Assembly (NCBI RefSeq): GCF_020873915.1
Contig: NZ_JAHWGP010000007.1
Coordinates: 62,001 to 126,000, forward strand
Direction of reading: 5' to 3'
Origin: Streptomyces sp. DH5
GTDB lineage: Bacteria; Actinomycetota; Actinomycetes; Streptomycetales; Streptomycetaceae
DNA length: 64,000 nucleotides
Shown: one piece after another, positions 52,574 through 60,833 of the stretch
How the letters are laid out: every line of letters starts with the position of its first letter
Position numbering within the stretch: the stretch's first letter is position 1
Notes under the pieces: generated by a model
The model's database searches: none
The model's input: the letters and a program-made list of their open reading frames with translations, nothing else
What the model was told of the DNA's origin: nothing
Translations under genes and position numbers: made by a program

Positions 52574-53422
52574 ATGCAGATCGACCTGTTGGGTCCACTG
52601 TCCGTCACGGTGAACGGCAAGAACGTCACTCCTACGGCACCGAAGCCTCGGCGGATTCTGGCGCTGCTCGCCATGTCCGCGAACCAGGTGGTGCGCAATG
52701 AGCAGCTCATCGAGGAGGTCTGGGAGGAGCGGCCCCCCAGCAGCGTGGCGACCACTCTCCAGACGTACATCTACCAGCTGCGCAAGTCGCTTCGGCTGGC
52801 GGCCAGTTCGAGAGAGAGCCGGAATCCCGGGGACGAACTGCGCACCTTCGTCGGGGGCTACATGCTGACACTGCCGAACGAAGGGCTGGACTCGTTGAGG
52901 TTCGAGGAGCGGGCGCAGCGTGGCCGGGCCCAGCTCTCGGCCGGTGACGTGTGCGGAGCTGCGGACACGCTGCGGGAGGCGCTGAGCCTGTGGCGCGGGC
53001 CGGCGATGGTCGACATGAACCCGGGTCCGGTGCTCGTCTCGGAGGCACTGCGACTTGAGGAGATACGCAAGAGCGTCCTGGAGCTGCGGATCGAGGCGGA
53101 CCTGCGGCTCGGGTTCCACCACGAGCTGCTCGCCGAGCTGATCAAGCTGGTGTCCTCGCAGCCCACGCACGAAGGTTTCCAGGCCAAGCTGATGATCGCG
53201 CTGTACCGGGCGGGACGCCGTTCCGACGCCTTACAGGTCTACCACCAGGCCCGGGAGAGCCTGGTCCGCGAACTCGGCGTAGACCCCTCGGAAACTCTGC
53301 AGCAGCTGCACCACGCCATCCTCACCGGCGACCTCGGACCGGGCCGGGTACGCGACTCGGCCCCGGAGTCACCGTGGTCGGCGCAAGGGGCGGCGCGGGC
53401 GATTCACGAGGTCAAATACTGA
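52574..53422 (+). CDS. SARP-family pathway activator
   Basis: 282 aa, small SARP. An OmpR-type winged helix (1-95: MQIDLLGPLSVTVNG, PKPRRILALLAMSANQVV, TLQTYIYQLRKSL, VGGYMLTLP) is followed by the bacterial transcriptional activation domain (about 100-250: AQRGRAQLSAGDVCGAADTLREALSLWRG, ALYRAGRRSDALQVYH). It should activate the cluster through 11-bp-spaced heptamers such as those at 20770, 25442, 35189 and 59661. Codon 220 is TTA (53231-53233), so translation should depend on the bldA leucyl-tRNA. The ATG at 52574 follows GAAGGG. A DUF6059-like gene lies upstream. Confidence 0.94.
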   Translation: MQIDLLGPLSVTVNGKNVTPTAPKPRRILALLAMSANQVVRNEQLIEEVWEERPPSSVATTLQTYIYQLRKSLRLAASSRESRNPGDELRTFVGGYMLTLPNEGLDSLRFEERAQRGRAQLSAGDVCGAADTLREALSLWRGPAMVDMNPGPVLVSEALRLEEIRKSVLELRIEADLRLGFHHELLAELIKLVSSQPTHEGFQAKLMIALYRAGRRSDALQVYHQARESLVRELGVDPSETLQQLHHAILTGDLGPGRVRDSAPESPWSAQGAARAIHEVKY

Positions 53423-54258
53423 GTCCCCGCCGGAGGCGGTGGGTGGAGGGCTCTCCGGAGCGCCGGGGCGTGAGTCCGGCCGGGAGCAGGCGGCCACCGA
53501 CCAGGCCGTCCCGCCGGCACGACCGGCAGGGACGCGACCTGACCAGACGTACGTCCTGCCCTTGCCCGAACCGAGGCCCGCCGTGACGAGGACACCCGGA
53601 CCCCTCACCGCTCGGCACGAAGTCCACCGTAACCGGGGTGCCAGACCCCACTCCCCGCCCGACCGAAGTCCGTGACCTGCTCGGCCCGAAGACCGCGGCC
53701 CGAAGCACACGGCCGTCCCCGCCTCCCCGACTCATCTGCGGCCGGGAGCCCCACGACGGCCCGACGCTTCTCGTCCCACCGGCCTCCACGGGCCGAGCAC
53801 CGGACTCCGAAGCCGGTACCCGCCCCGCTCCCGGACGCGGAGCACCCCACGAGCACCGAACTCCCCAGTTCACGTGCTCACTTCGCAGGGCCGGCCGTGC
53901 CCCCCGGGCGCGCGACGGCCACCTGCGGCGACGCACTGCCCCGCAGCGCCCGTCCTCCTGACCCGCCAGTCCCTGCGGGACGACGGAGCCGGCCCGCCAC
54001 TCGCATGTCCCGTGGGCGATGCCCTCGGGCCCCGACGTTCCCCATGCCCCTCCGGCATCGCGACCCACGGCACCGACGACATCACCTCGCCCCGGTCTCC
54101 TCGGAGCTTTCGCCGCCCGCATACCCACCGGGAACCACCGCCCAAGGGGCGGCCCATCCGGGCGAGCCGGGCGCCACCGGCCCCCCACAGGCCATAGCCC
54201 GCCCGGGAGCTGAAAGCGCGCCGCCGACCCGGTGCGGGACCGAACGAGAACGCCCCGC
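53423..54258. other. Long convergent intergenic region
   Basis: 836 bases between the SARP gene and the convergent threonine-synthase-like gene. Several open frames exist on both strands, but none has a ribosome-binding site, family motif or protein-like composition that I can support. Near the SARP end CCCCGCC-GGA-GGCGGTGGG could be a terminator. Confidence 0.5.
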
Positions 54259-55389
54259 TCACATCCCCTTCAGCCCGTGGGCCGTGGCCAGCGCCACCAC
54301 CACCGACCCCGGACGCATCTCCCCGGCGGCCCGTGCCTGCTCCACCGCCACGACCGCCGCCGCGCTACTCGGTTCCAGGGGCAGGCCGGAGCGCCACAGG
54401 CGGCGGGTCCCCTCCGTCGCCGCCGCGTCGTCCACCACCTCGGTCCGCCCGCCCGACAGCCGTACCGCCTCCACCGCCTGCAGAGCCACGCCGTTGCCCG
54501 CGAGCGAGGGCATGACCGAGGTGTTGCCGGGGAACCTGCCGTGCGGATCCGCGCCGCCCTCCAGTACCGCCGAGACCCGGGGGAACGGCTCCACCAGGCA
54601 CAGTCGCGGCACCGCCCCCGTCCCGCACAGCTCGCGGAAGCCCAGGTAGACGCCCCAGGCCAGGTCACCGCGCGAGGCGGGGACGACGACCCAGTCGGGA
54701 AGGCGGTCCCCCAGGTCGGCCAGGTCAGCGAGGATCTCCGCCGCCAGCACCTTGTACCCCTCGATCCCGAAGGGGCTGCTCCCCACCGGCGGCACCATCA
54801 CGTTGGTCACCGGCAGCACCGATCGTGACCCCAGGTATCCCGCGAGGTGTCGCCAGCGCTGCTCCGCCGACGGGAAGGCGACCACCGCGGCGCCGAGGTC
54901 ACGCATCTGCCCGACCACCTGCCCGGACGTGTCGTTTGTGACCGCGATCTCGCAGCCCAGACCGGCCCGCGCGCAGTAAGCGGCCAGCGAGACGCCCGCG
55001 TTGCCGGAGGAGGCCGCCGCCAGCGTCTCGTACCCGGCGTGCAGCGCACGGGCCACGGCAAGCGCGCTGAACCGGTCCTTGTGCGAGCCCGTCGGGTTGG
55101 CGCCCTCCCATTTCAGCCGCAGATCGATGTCACCGTCCATGCCGGCCCGCAGCATCGGCGTCCCGCCTTCGCCGAGCGTGGGCCCGCCCGCGTACGGCAG
55201 GCGGATCCCGCCGGAGGCGTCCGGCGGTCCCTCGTACACGCACACCAGGTTGGCCGGCATGCCGCTGTTCAGGCAGGACGGGCAGCCGCGCGGGTGATCG
55301 TCCACGGGCCGGTGGTCCCCGCAGCGCAGGCACCGCAGCGAGCGCAGGGCGGGATGGCGGGTGACGGTCTCGGCGATCGGCGCTCCCAT
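54259..55389 (-). CDS. Threonine synthase-like PLP enzyme
   Basis: 376 aa, fold-type II PLP enzyme. A short zinc-ribbon-like N-terminus (LRCLRCGDHRP...GCPSC) precedes EGGTPML, the PLP lysine in NPTGSHKDRFSALAV, and the phosphate loop SSGNAGVSLAAY. MVPPVGSSPFGIEGYK is threonine-synthase-like. True threonine synthase converts O-phosphohomoserine to threonine. As a cluster gene it more likely performs a beta- or gamma-replacement or elimination on a special amino acid. The ATG at 55389 lies two bases after the M24 hydrolase stop, so they are coupled. It is the last gene of the four-gene operon. Confidence 0.88.
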   Translation of the reverse strand: MGAPIAETVTRHPALRSLRCLRCGDHRPVDDHPRGCPSCLNSGMPANLVCVYEGPPDASGGIRLPYAGGPTLGEGGTPMLRAGMDGDIDLRLKWEGANPTGSHKDRFSALAVARALHAGYETLAAASSGNAGVSLAAYCARAGLGCEIAVTNDTSGQVVGQMRDLGAAVVAFPSAEQRWRHLAGYLGSRSVLPVTNVMVPPVGSSPFGIEGYKVLAAEILADLADLGDRLPDWVVVPASRGDLAWGVYLGFRELCGTGAVPRLCLVEPFPRVSAVLEGGADPHGRFPGNTSVMPSLAGNGVALQAVEAVRLSGGRTEVVDDAAATEGTRRLWRSGLPLEPSSAAAVVAVEQARAAGEMRPGSVVVALATAHGLKGM

Positions 55390-55391
55390 GG

Positions 55392-56585
55392 TCAGCCGAT
55401 CACCGTCAGTCGCCGTTCCAGGGTGGTCAGCAGCCGGTTTCCGCCGGCGGTCACCACGAACGGGTCCTCGATCTGCACCGCGCCGAGCCCGAACTCGTAG
55501 TACGGAGTCTCGAAGTTCACCACGGTCCCTTCCTCCAGACGGTCGTCGTTGTCGGGGGTGATGAGGACGGGGTCGTAGATCTCCACCCCGATGCCGTGCC
55601 CGACGTGGTGACGACGGTAGTGCGGAACCCCTGCCTCCCGCACGGCTTCCACGGCAAGGTCGAACAGTTCCTTGCCGGTCATTCCGGGGCGGGCCTCGGC
55701 GAGCGCCCGTTCCTCCCCGGCGACCATGGCCGCGTGACAGCGGGCAAGCCGGTCGGAGGGCTCGCCGAGGCTGTAGAGGCGGGCGATGTCGGACCAGTAG
55801 CCGTCCAGGACGCATCCGACGTCGAGCCAGAGCGAGTCCCCGCGCCGCAGCGGCTCCCGGGACGTCGCCTGGCCTGCCACCCCGCCCCGGCCGAAGCGGA
55901 TGAAGGTGAACTTCGGCCGGGCCCCGCCGGCCACGACCGTCGTCTCGAACTCCCGCACGAGCTCCCGCTGGCTCACCCCGGGGCGGGCCGCGGCCGTGAC
56001 CGCTCGGATGCCCTGCTCGGTGAGCGCGGCCACGGCTTCGAGGCGGCGGATCTCCTCGGCCGTCTTGACCTTGCGGGTCCAGCGCAGCACTTCGGACCCG
56101 AGCCGTATGTCGGCCCCGGGCGCCGCCTCGCGCAGCGCGTCGAGGTACCCGTGCGGCACCCCTTCCTCGTCCACGGCGATCCGGGCCCGGTCCAGTCCGG
56201 CCGCGCGCAGGGTGTGGACCAGGCCGTCGAGTGCGGTGGCGGGTGCCGGCCCGTCGACGGCGATCCGCCACAGGGCCTCCTCGTCCTCGTCGAGTACGGT
56301 GTCCTCGCCGCGTTCGCGGTAGAAGGTGCCGTATCCGACCGCCGACGCCACCGGCGGCAGGACGTCCTGGACCTGGTCGGCGTCACAGCGGGAGGTGACC
56401 AGCCGGACCTGGTCGGGGCGATCACGGGTGAGCACGGCGTAGAACTGCCCGACGTGCGGGAACACCTCGAGGGCGACGCTGGGGATTCCGGTGAGGTAGT
56501 AGACGTTCTCGTAGGTGGTGGCGACCACGGCGTCCAGACCGAGTCGGTCCATCCGCGCGGTCAGTCGTTCCAGATTGGCGGGCAT
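55392..56585 (-). CDS. M24 (Xaa-Pro aminopeptidase/creatinase-like) metallohydrolase
   Basis: 397 aa, creatinase-type N-terminal domain and pita-bread C-terminal domain. The five metal ligands are visible: both Asp residues in LDVGCVLDGYWSDIAR, His in RRHHVGHGIGVE, and Glu residues in VNFETPYYE and GAVQIEDPFVV. It therefore should bind two metals and hydrolyse an Xaa-Pro-like or amidine/amide bond. Sitting between two PLP enzymes in an operon headed by an amide ligase, a biosynthetic or protecting-group-removal role is plausible. The ATG at 56585 follows GGAGGGAG; an upstream start at 56612 is possible. Confidence 0.88.
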   Translation of the reverse strand: MPANLERLTARMDRLGLDAVVATTYENVYYLTGIPSVALEVFPHVGQFYAVLTRDRPDQVRLVTSRCDADQVQDVLPPVASAVGYGTFYRERGEDTVLDEDEEALWRIAVDGPAPATALDGLVHTLRAAGLDRARIAVDEEGVPHGYLDALREAAPGADIRLGSEVLRWTRKVKTAEEIRRLEAVAALTEQGIRAVTAAARPGVSQRELVREFETTVVAGGARPKFTFIRFGRGGVAGQATSREPLRRGDSLWLDVGCVLDGYWSDIARLYSLGEPSDRLARCHAAMVAGEERALAEARPGMTGKELFDLAVEAVREAGVPHYRRHHVGHGIGVEIYDPVLITPDNDDRLEEGTVVNFETPYYEFGLGAVQIEDPFVVTAGGNRLLTTLERRLTVIG

Positions 56586-56605
56586 CGCCGCTCCCTCCGT
56601 GCCGG

Positions 56606-57670
56606 TCACCATGTCGGCGCCGGCAGGTCGTCGGCGCCGGCCCGGGACTCGGGCACGGCCGGACTGACCGGGTCACGGGCGGCTTCGACCAGTGCGTCGA
56701 GGGAGGTCAGTCCGGCCTCCTCGATGGTCTGCAGCAGACCGCGCGACCACAGCCAGTCGTCGTCGAAGGTCTCGCCGAGGTAGTTGGCGCCGTCGTCGGC
56801 GGCCACCACGATGATGCGGCTGCCGGGGTGGTGGTGGGCGTGGTGCAGCGCGCCGAAGACGGCGAGCCCGGCGGACTCCCCCACCAGGACGCCCTCGGTG
56901 CGGGCCAGCAGCCGGCAGGTGGCCAGCCCTTCGTGGTCGGCGACCATATGGACCCGGTCGATGACCTCCCGGTCCAGACAGCCGGGGTGCCAGCCGAGGC
57001 CGATGCCCCGCGTGGCCCAGGTGCCGTGCGGGTAGCCGAAGGTCGCGGAGCCGATCACGTCGACGCCGACGGTGACGACCTCCGGCCGGGCGCGCTTGAC
57101 GGTGGCGGAGATGCCGCTGATGTGGCCGCCGGTGCCGACGACGGTGACCAGGGTGTCGAAGTCGGGATCGTCGGCGAGCAGTTCGTGCCCGGTGGCCTCG
57201 GCGTGCGCGAGCGGGTTGGCGGGGTTGTTGTACTGGTCGGGCCAGAAGGAGCCGGGGATCTCGGCGAGCAGTTCCTTGACCCGCTGGATCCGGGCACCCT
57301 GCATGGAGCCCTGGGCGTCCGGCTTGTCGACGACCTCGATCTCGGCGCCGAGTGCGGTGGCGTAACTGAGCATCGAGCGGGGCGCCTTGCGGTCGGTCAC
57401 CAGGACGATCCGGTAACCGCGGACCACGCCGATCAGCGCCAGCGCCTTGCCGACGTTGCCGGAGGTGGACTCGATGATGGTTCCGCCCGGACGCAGCAGT
57501 CCGTCCTGTTCGGCGTGGTTGACCATCGACAGGGTCGAGCGGTCCTTGATGCTGCGGCCGGGATTCCAGCCCTCCAGCTTGATCAGGATCTCCGATCCGG
57601 CCACCGACCAGCGGGGCAGCCGGACGACCGGAGTGTGTCCGATGGTGTCGAGGAGGCTGTCTCGGATCAC
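56606..57670 (-). CDS. SbnA/cysteine synthase-like PLP enzyme
   Basis: 354 aa, fold-type II. DSLLDTIGHTPVVRL, the PLP lysine in NPGRSIKDRSTLSM and the loop ESTSGNVGKALA are cysteine-synthase features. VKELLAEIPGSFWPDQYNNPAN, GTGGHISGISATVK and VVAADDGANYLGETFDDDW resemble SbnA, which joins O-phosphoserine to glutamate on the way to 2,3-diaminopropionate. No SbnB partner is nearby. It probably makes a beta-substituted alanine. The GTG at 57670 has GAGG eight bases upstream. It follows amide ligase 2 by 63 bases. Confidence 0.9.
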   Translation of the reverse strand: MIRDSLLDTIGHTPVVRLPRWSVAGSEILIKLEGWNPGRSIKDRSTLSMVNHAEQDGLLRPGGTIIESTSGNVGKALALIGVVRGYRIVLVTDRKAPRSMLSYATALGAEIEVVDKPDAQGSMQGARIQRVKELLAEIPGSFWPDQYNNPANPLAHAEATGHELLADDPDFDTLVTVVGTGGHISGISATVKRARPEVVTVGVDVIGSATFGYPHGTWATRGIGLGWHPGCLDREVIDRVHMVADHEGLATCRLLARTEGVLVGESAGLAVFGALHHAHHHPGSRIIVVAADDGANYLGETFDDDWLWSRGLLQTIEEAGLTSLDALVEAARDPVSPAVPESRAGADDLPAPTW

Positions 57671-57733
57671 GGTGAGACCTCGCAGAGTTCGGTGTCCGTC
57701 ACGGGTGTCCTCCGGTCGGCGGGTGTGGCCCGG

Positions 57734-59569
57734 TCACAGGACGAGCCGCACTCGGTAGTGGTCCAGCCACAGGTTGAGCTGGAGGATGAGTTCGACGCTC
57801 GCGCGGGCCATCCGGTCCTTGGCCAGCCGGTCCGGCCGTCCGACGATCTCGGTCGCGGTTGCCAGGTCGGTCAGCGGTCGGGCGGGGGCGTCGGGGTCGG
57901 CGAGCATCGCCTTGAACTCCTCCTGCAGCCGCGCCGGATAGCCCGGGTCATGGCTGATCGGGGTGGCGCTGCGCGGCCTGCGCACGACCTCCTGCGGCAG
58001 CAGGTCGGCGACGGCCTCACGCAGCAGGCCCTTCTCGATGTCACCGTGCCGCTGCATCCCGGCGGGGATGTTGTACGTGTACTGCAGGAGTTCATGGGTG
58101 TTGACGGGTGAGCGGACCTGCAGGCCGGTGGCGGAGAAGATCGAGGAGTCGCCGCGGAACTGGGTCAGTACGAGGTAGGCGACCGTGCGCATCTTGCGGG
58201 CCCAGTCGTCGGCCTCCGGAAGGTGCTCGACGGCGGCGACGGCGGAGGCGTAGGTGTCCGCGTAGTACGTGGGCAGATCGAGCCGCGCCAGCAGGTCTTG
58301 GCTGACGAGCCCGGTGCCGAAGCCGTTGCGCGCGCCGTGCCGCTGGGCCAAGGCGATCCAGGGGAAGGTGCCGGACTCGACGAGTCCGCGGTCGTTGCAC
58401 CAGGTGGCACCCAGGAAGGCGTTGTCGGCACCGAGTCCGGTGAAGACCACCTTGTGGCCGTCGGCCGCCACCCGCTGGAGGAAGATCTGCTGCCAGGCGT
58501 CCATGTCGTAGATGCGGGTCGGGCAGTCCTTGGCCCGCAGCATCGACAGCCGTACGACGGGGTCGAGGATGTCGGCCGCGTCCAGCTGTACGACATGGTG
58601 ACGGGCGTCGACGTGCTCGGCGACCATCCGGGCGTACGGCGCGTCCTTGCTGGTGCGCATGGCGTCGGACCGGAAGCCGTCGTAGGCGTAGTCGATGGTG
58701 TACGCGTGCAGGCGACCGAGTTCACGGCGGCGCAGTTCGGCGGCGATCAGCGCGGTGACGGAGGACGAGTCGACGCCGCCGGACAGGGTGACGGCGGCCA
58801 GGTCCGGGTCGGAGGGGGTGGCAGCCTTGGCGCTCTCCTCCAGCATGGCCCGGATGCGGGACACGGTCGTCGGCAGGTCGTCCTCGTGCGGACGGGTCTC
58901 CAGCTTCCAGTACTGCCTGCGGTTCCAGCCCTGGCGGCCGAAGACGGCGATCTCGCCGGCTTCCACCTGGGAGAACCCGGAGAACAGCGGTCCGGTGGGC
59001 ACCGCGTGGCAGATCACCTCGCGCAGACCGGCCGCGTGAACGACCGGCTGAACCTCGGGGTGGGCCAGCAGGGCCTTGCGTTCCGAGCCGAAGACCACGC
59101 CGGTGGGGGTTTCGGTGAAGAAGAGCGTCTGCCCGCCGAGCTGGTCCCTGGCCAGGACCAGTTCCTCGGTACGGCCGTCCCAGATCGCCAGTGCGAAGGC
59201 GCCGCTGAGCCACGGCACGAAGTCGCTGCCCCAGCGCAGGTAGGCCCGGCTGAGCAGTTCCGCGGCCGAGGCGTCCGGGGTCACCGTGCCGCCGGCGCCG
59301 CGCAGCCGTTCGCGCAGGGTGCCGATGCCGCCGGGGGCGCCGGTGAGGCAGAGCACGACGTCGTGGCCGTCCGCCTCGGCCACGACGGGCTGGCGCCCGT
59401 CGCCGGGCTCGACCACCAGCGCCCGGTGACCGAAAGCGGCCCGGGGTGACGTCCACACCGCCTCGCCGTCCGGCCCGCGATGAGCGAGGGAGCCGGTCAT
59501 CGCGGTGATCACCGGTCGTTGCAGGGCCAAGTTGCGAGAGAAGTCAATCCAGCCGACCAGACCTGACAT
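57734..59569 (-). CDS. Asparagine synthetase-like amide ligase 2 (Cys2 to Ser, glutaminase site lost)
   Basis: 611 aa, same two-domain layout as the ligase at 21036. The N-terminus MSGLVGWIDF lacks the Cys nucleophile. The glutamine-binding NGEIYN motif is replaced by LTGAPGG (75-81), so glutamine hydrolysis looks lost. The ATP/PPi loop SGGVDSSS (from 263) is intact. The enzyme should adenylate a carboxylate and join it to an amine supplied directly, like beta-lactam synthetase or pradimicin-type amino acid ligases. It heads a four-gene operon with two PLP enzymes and a hydrolase. SARP-like heptamers lie about 90 bases upstream. Confidence 0.9.
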   Translation of the reverse strand: MSGLVGWIDFSRNLALQRPVITAMTGSLAHRGPDGEAVWTSPRAAFGHRALVVEPGDGRQPVVAEADGHDVVLCLTGAPGGIGTLRERLRGAGGTVTPDASAAELLSRAYLRWGSDFVPWLSGAFALAIWDGRTEELVLARDQLGGQTLFFTETPTGVVFGSERKALLAHPEVQPVVHAAGLREVICHAVPTGPLFSGFSQVEAGEIAVFGRQGWNRRQYWKLETRPHEDDLPTTVSRIRAMLEESAKAATPSDPDLAAVTLSGGVDSSSVTALIAAELRRRELGRLHAYTIDYAYDGFRSDAMRTSKDAPYARMVAEHVDARHHVVQLDAADILDPVVRLSMLRAKDCPTRIYDMDAWQQIFLQRVAADGHKVVFTGLGADNAFLGATWCNDRGLVESGTFPWIALAQRHGARNGFGTGLVSQDLLARLDLPTYYADTYASAVAAVEHLPEADDWARKMRTVAYLVLTQFRGDSSIFSATGLQVRSPVNTHELLQYTYNIPAGMQRHGDIEKGLLREAVADLLPQEVVRRPRSATPISHDPGYPARLQEEFKAMLADPDAPARPLTDLATATEIVGRPDRLAKDRMARASVELILQLNLWLDHYRVRLVL

Positions 59570-59660
59570 GGCATCGCCCTCCGACGTCCGTCCACGGTGC
59601 GCACACGTTGCGGCTGCCGGCGGGGGCCGGCACCGGATCGGTCCTCACGCTTCCGGCGAG

Positions 59661-59689
59661 GTCTTGAGGACGGGTCGTGGGCGGCTGAA
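59661..59689 (-). promoter_or_regulatory. SARP-type heptamer repeats (amide ligase 2 operon)
   Basis: Minus-strand reading: TTCAGCC, N4, ACGACCC, N4, TCAAGAC at 59689-59683, 59678-59672 and 59667-59661, 11-bp period. The outer two resemble the heptamers at 25442 and 20770; the middle one is weaker. No clear -10 follows. Confidence 0.4.
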
Positions 59690-59729
59690 GCGACCGGCAC
59701 CGCCGTCCGCGGTCCCCATCGCGTCGGCT

Positions 59730-59743
59730 GTCTACATGTAGAC
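59730..59743. promoter_or_regulatory. PadR-type palindromic operator upstream of 59830
   Basis: GTCTACATGTAGAC, a perfect 14-bp palindrome 86 bases before the membrane-protein ATG, followed by a further half-site-like GTCTATAT. It has the same core as 33513 and 49242. Confidence 0.7.
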
Positions 59744-59829
59744 TGTCTATATCTTCAGTGCAGGGGCGGCCGAGTGCGGCGGGCGTCGACGGGGCGCCTG
59801 GATCGTCCGCCGGAAAGGGGAACACGCGC

Positions 59830-60252
59830 ATGACGATCAAGGAGACGACCAAGAATGACCTGCGAGGACTGCCGTGGGTGACGATCATCGCGTTGGGTGC
59901 CTTCTCGCTGGTGCGCCCGGTGCTGAGCATCGTGGGGGCATACGACGACGGTCCACTCGAGAAACCGGTGGGCCCGCTGATCTTCACGGCGCTGATCATC
60001 GTCGTGTGGATCGGCACCGCCGTGCTGCGCCGCTTCCCCCGCCCGCTCGAGTCCCTGGCATTCGTCGGTGTGACCTACGGGGTGCTGGCGCTCCTGCTGA
60101 ACCTCTCGCTCCAGCCGTTCCTCGACGACGCCGAGGTGCCCCCGGTGCCCGGCATGATCGGCATCCTGGTCTTCAACGCCGCCCAGGGCGCGGTCTGCGG
60201 CCTGATCGCCCTGGCGCTGCTGCGCGCGCGGTCCCGCTCCGGCAGGGCGTGA
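59830..60252 (+). CDS. Small four-TM membrane protein under PadR-type operator
   Basis: 140 aa with four hydrophobic helices (WVTIIALGAFSLVRPVLSIVG, PLIFTALIIVVWIGTAVL, LAFVGVTYGVLALLLNLSL, IGILVFNAAQGAVCGLIALAL). I do not recognise the family beyond small integral membrane protein. GAAAGGGG precedes the ATG at 59830. The operator matches that of padR/mmpL and the secreted multicopper oxidase, so it is likely induced with them, perhaps in self-protection. Confidence 0.78.
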   Translation: MTIKETTKNDLRGLPWVTIIALGAFSLVRPVLSIVGAYDDGPLEKPVGPLIFTALIIVVWIGTAVLRRFPRPLESLAFVGVTYGVLALLLNLSLQPFLDDAEVPPVPGMIGILVFNAAQGAVCGLIALALLRARSRSGRA

Positions 60253-60833
60253 CGCCGTCGGCCGCTGCACCGCGCACCATCGCAGCAGCCGCCGTGGGGC
60301 TCGTCGCTCCGACGGCGGCTGCTGGCGGGCGAGGGCGTCCGATCGCCGCGCCGCCGCCTTCCGGGACCGTCCCGGCCAGATGGCGGCGTGCACCGCCCTG
60401 CTGCTGGAGACCTGGCCGCTCAGCCGCTGGCGGCGGCTGCAGGCCGCCTGAGTTGCCGGTCACGCGCCCGGCTTGGCGTACGCCGCCGCCGACCAGGCGG
60501 TCGGCCTGGACGAGCCGGCCGGCCAGTGCTCCCGGCCTCGCGGCGTGTCCAGCGTGGCCGGCCCGCACCCCCGCCGGTCCACACCGCCCTCGCCCGACCG
60601 CCGCGCGCCGACGCCCGACTCGCCGTCGACGCGGCACGGAGCTGTTCAGCTGATCCGGCTCCGGGGGCGCGGGAGTTGCAGGCACCGGGAACCAGTGCCT
60701 CGCAGACACGGGAGTTGCGGGCGCCGGCGGACCAGCGCGCCCCGGGGCACGGCTGAGGTCGGGCCGGAAGGACGGGTGACCAGGGCCGTTCGGCCCAAGG
60801 CCGCCGGCCCGGCGTGAACCTACGTTCCTGACC
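60253..60833. other. Intergenic region before narG2, with possible gene remnant
   Basis: 581 bases. One plus-strand frame ends with RDRPGQMAACTALLLETWPL and a further ten residues before a TGA at 60449-60451. This looks more protein-like than its surroundings and may be the end of a decayed gene, but no start or family is clear. The rest holds only the narG2 promoter region with a dyad at 60783. Confidence 0.4.
60783..60796 (+). promoter_or_regulatory. Candidate DevR/OsdR-like box upstream of narG2
   Basis: GGGCCGTTCGGCCC, an inverted repeat ending 37 bases before the narG2 ATG, in the range expected for an activator site just upstream of a promoter with a short leader. Similar dyads occur near narG1, the nitroreductase and radical SAM/nirK. 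Confidence 0.45.

Noticed and set aside
53412-54649. Several long open frames on both strands after the SARP gene
   Set aside because: Arg/Pro/Ser-rich shadow-type translations without start signals or family motifs.
54259-56271. 670-codon fusion of a hydrolase-like part to the threonine synthase-like enzyme
   Set aside because: The first 290 codons are an out-of-frame reading of the M24 gene. ATG 55389 begins the real protein.
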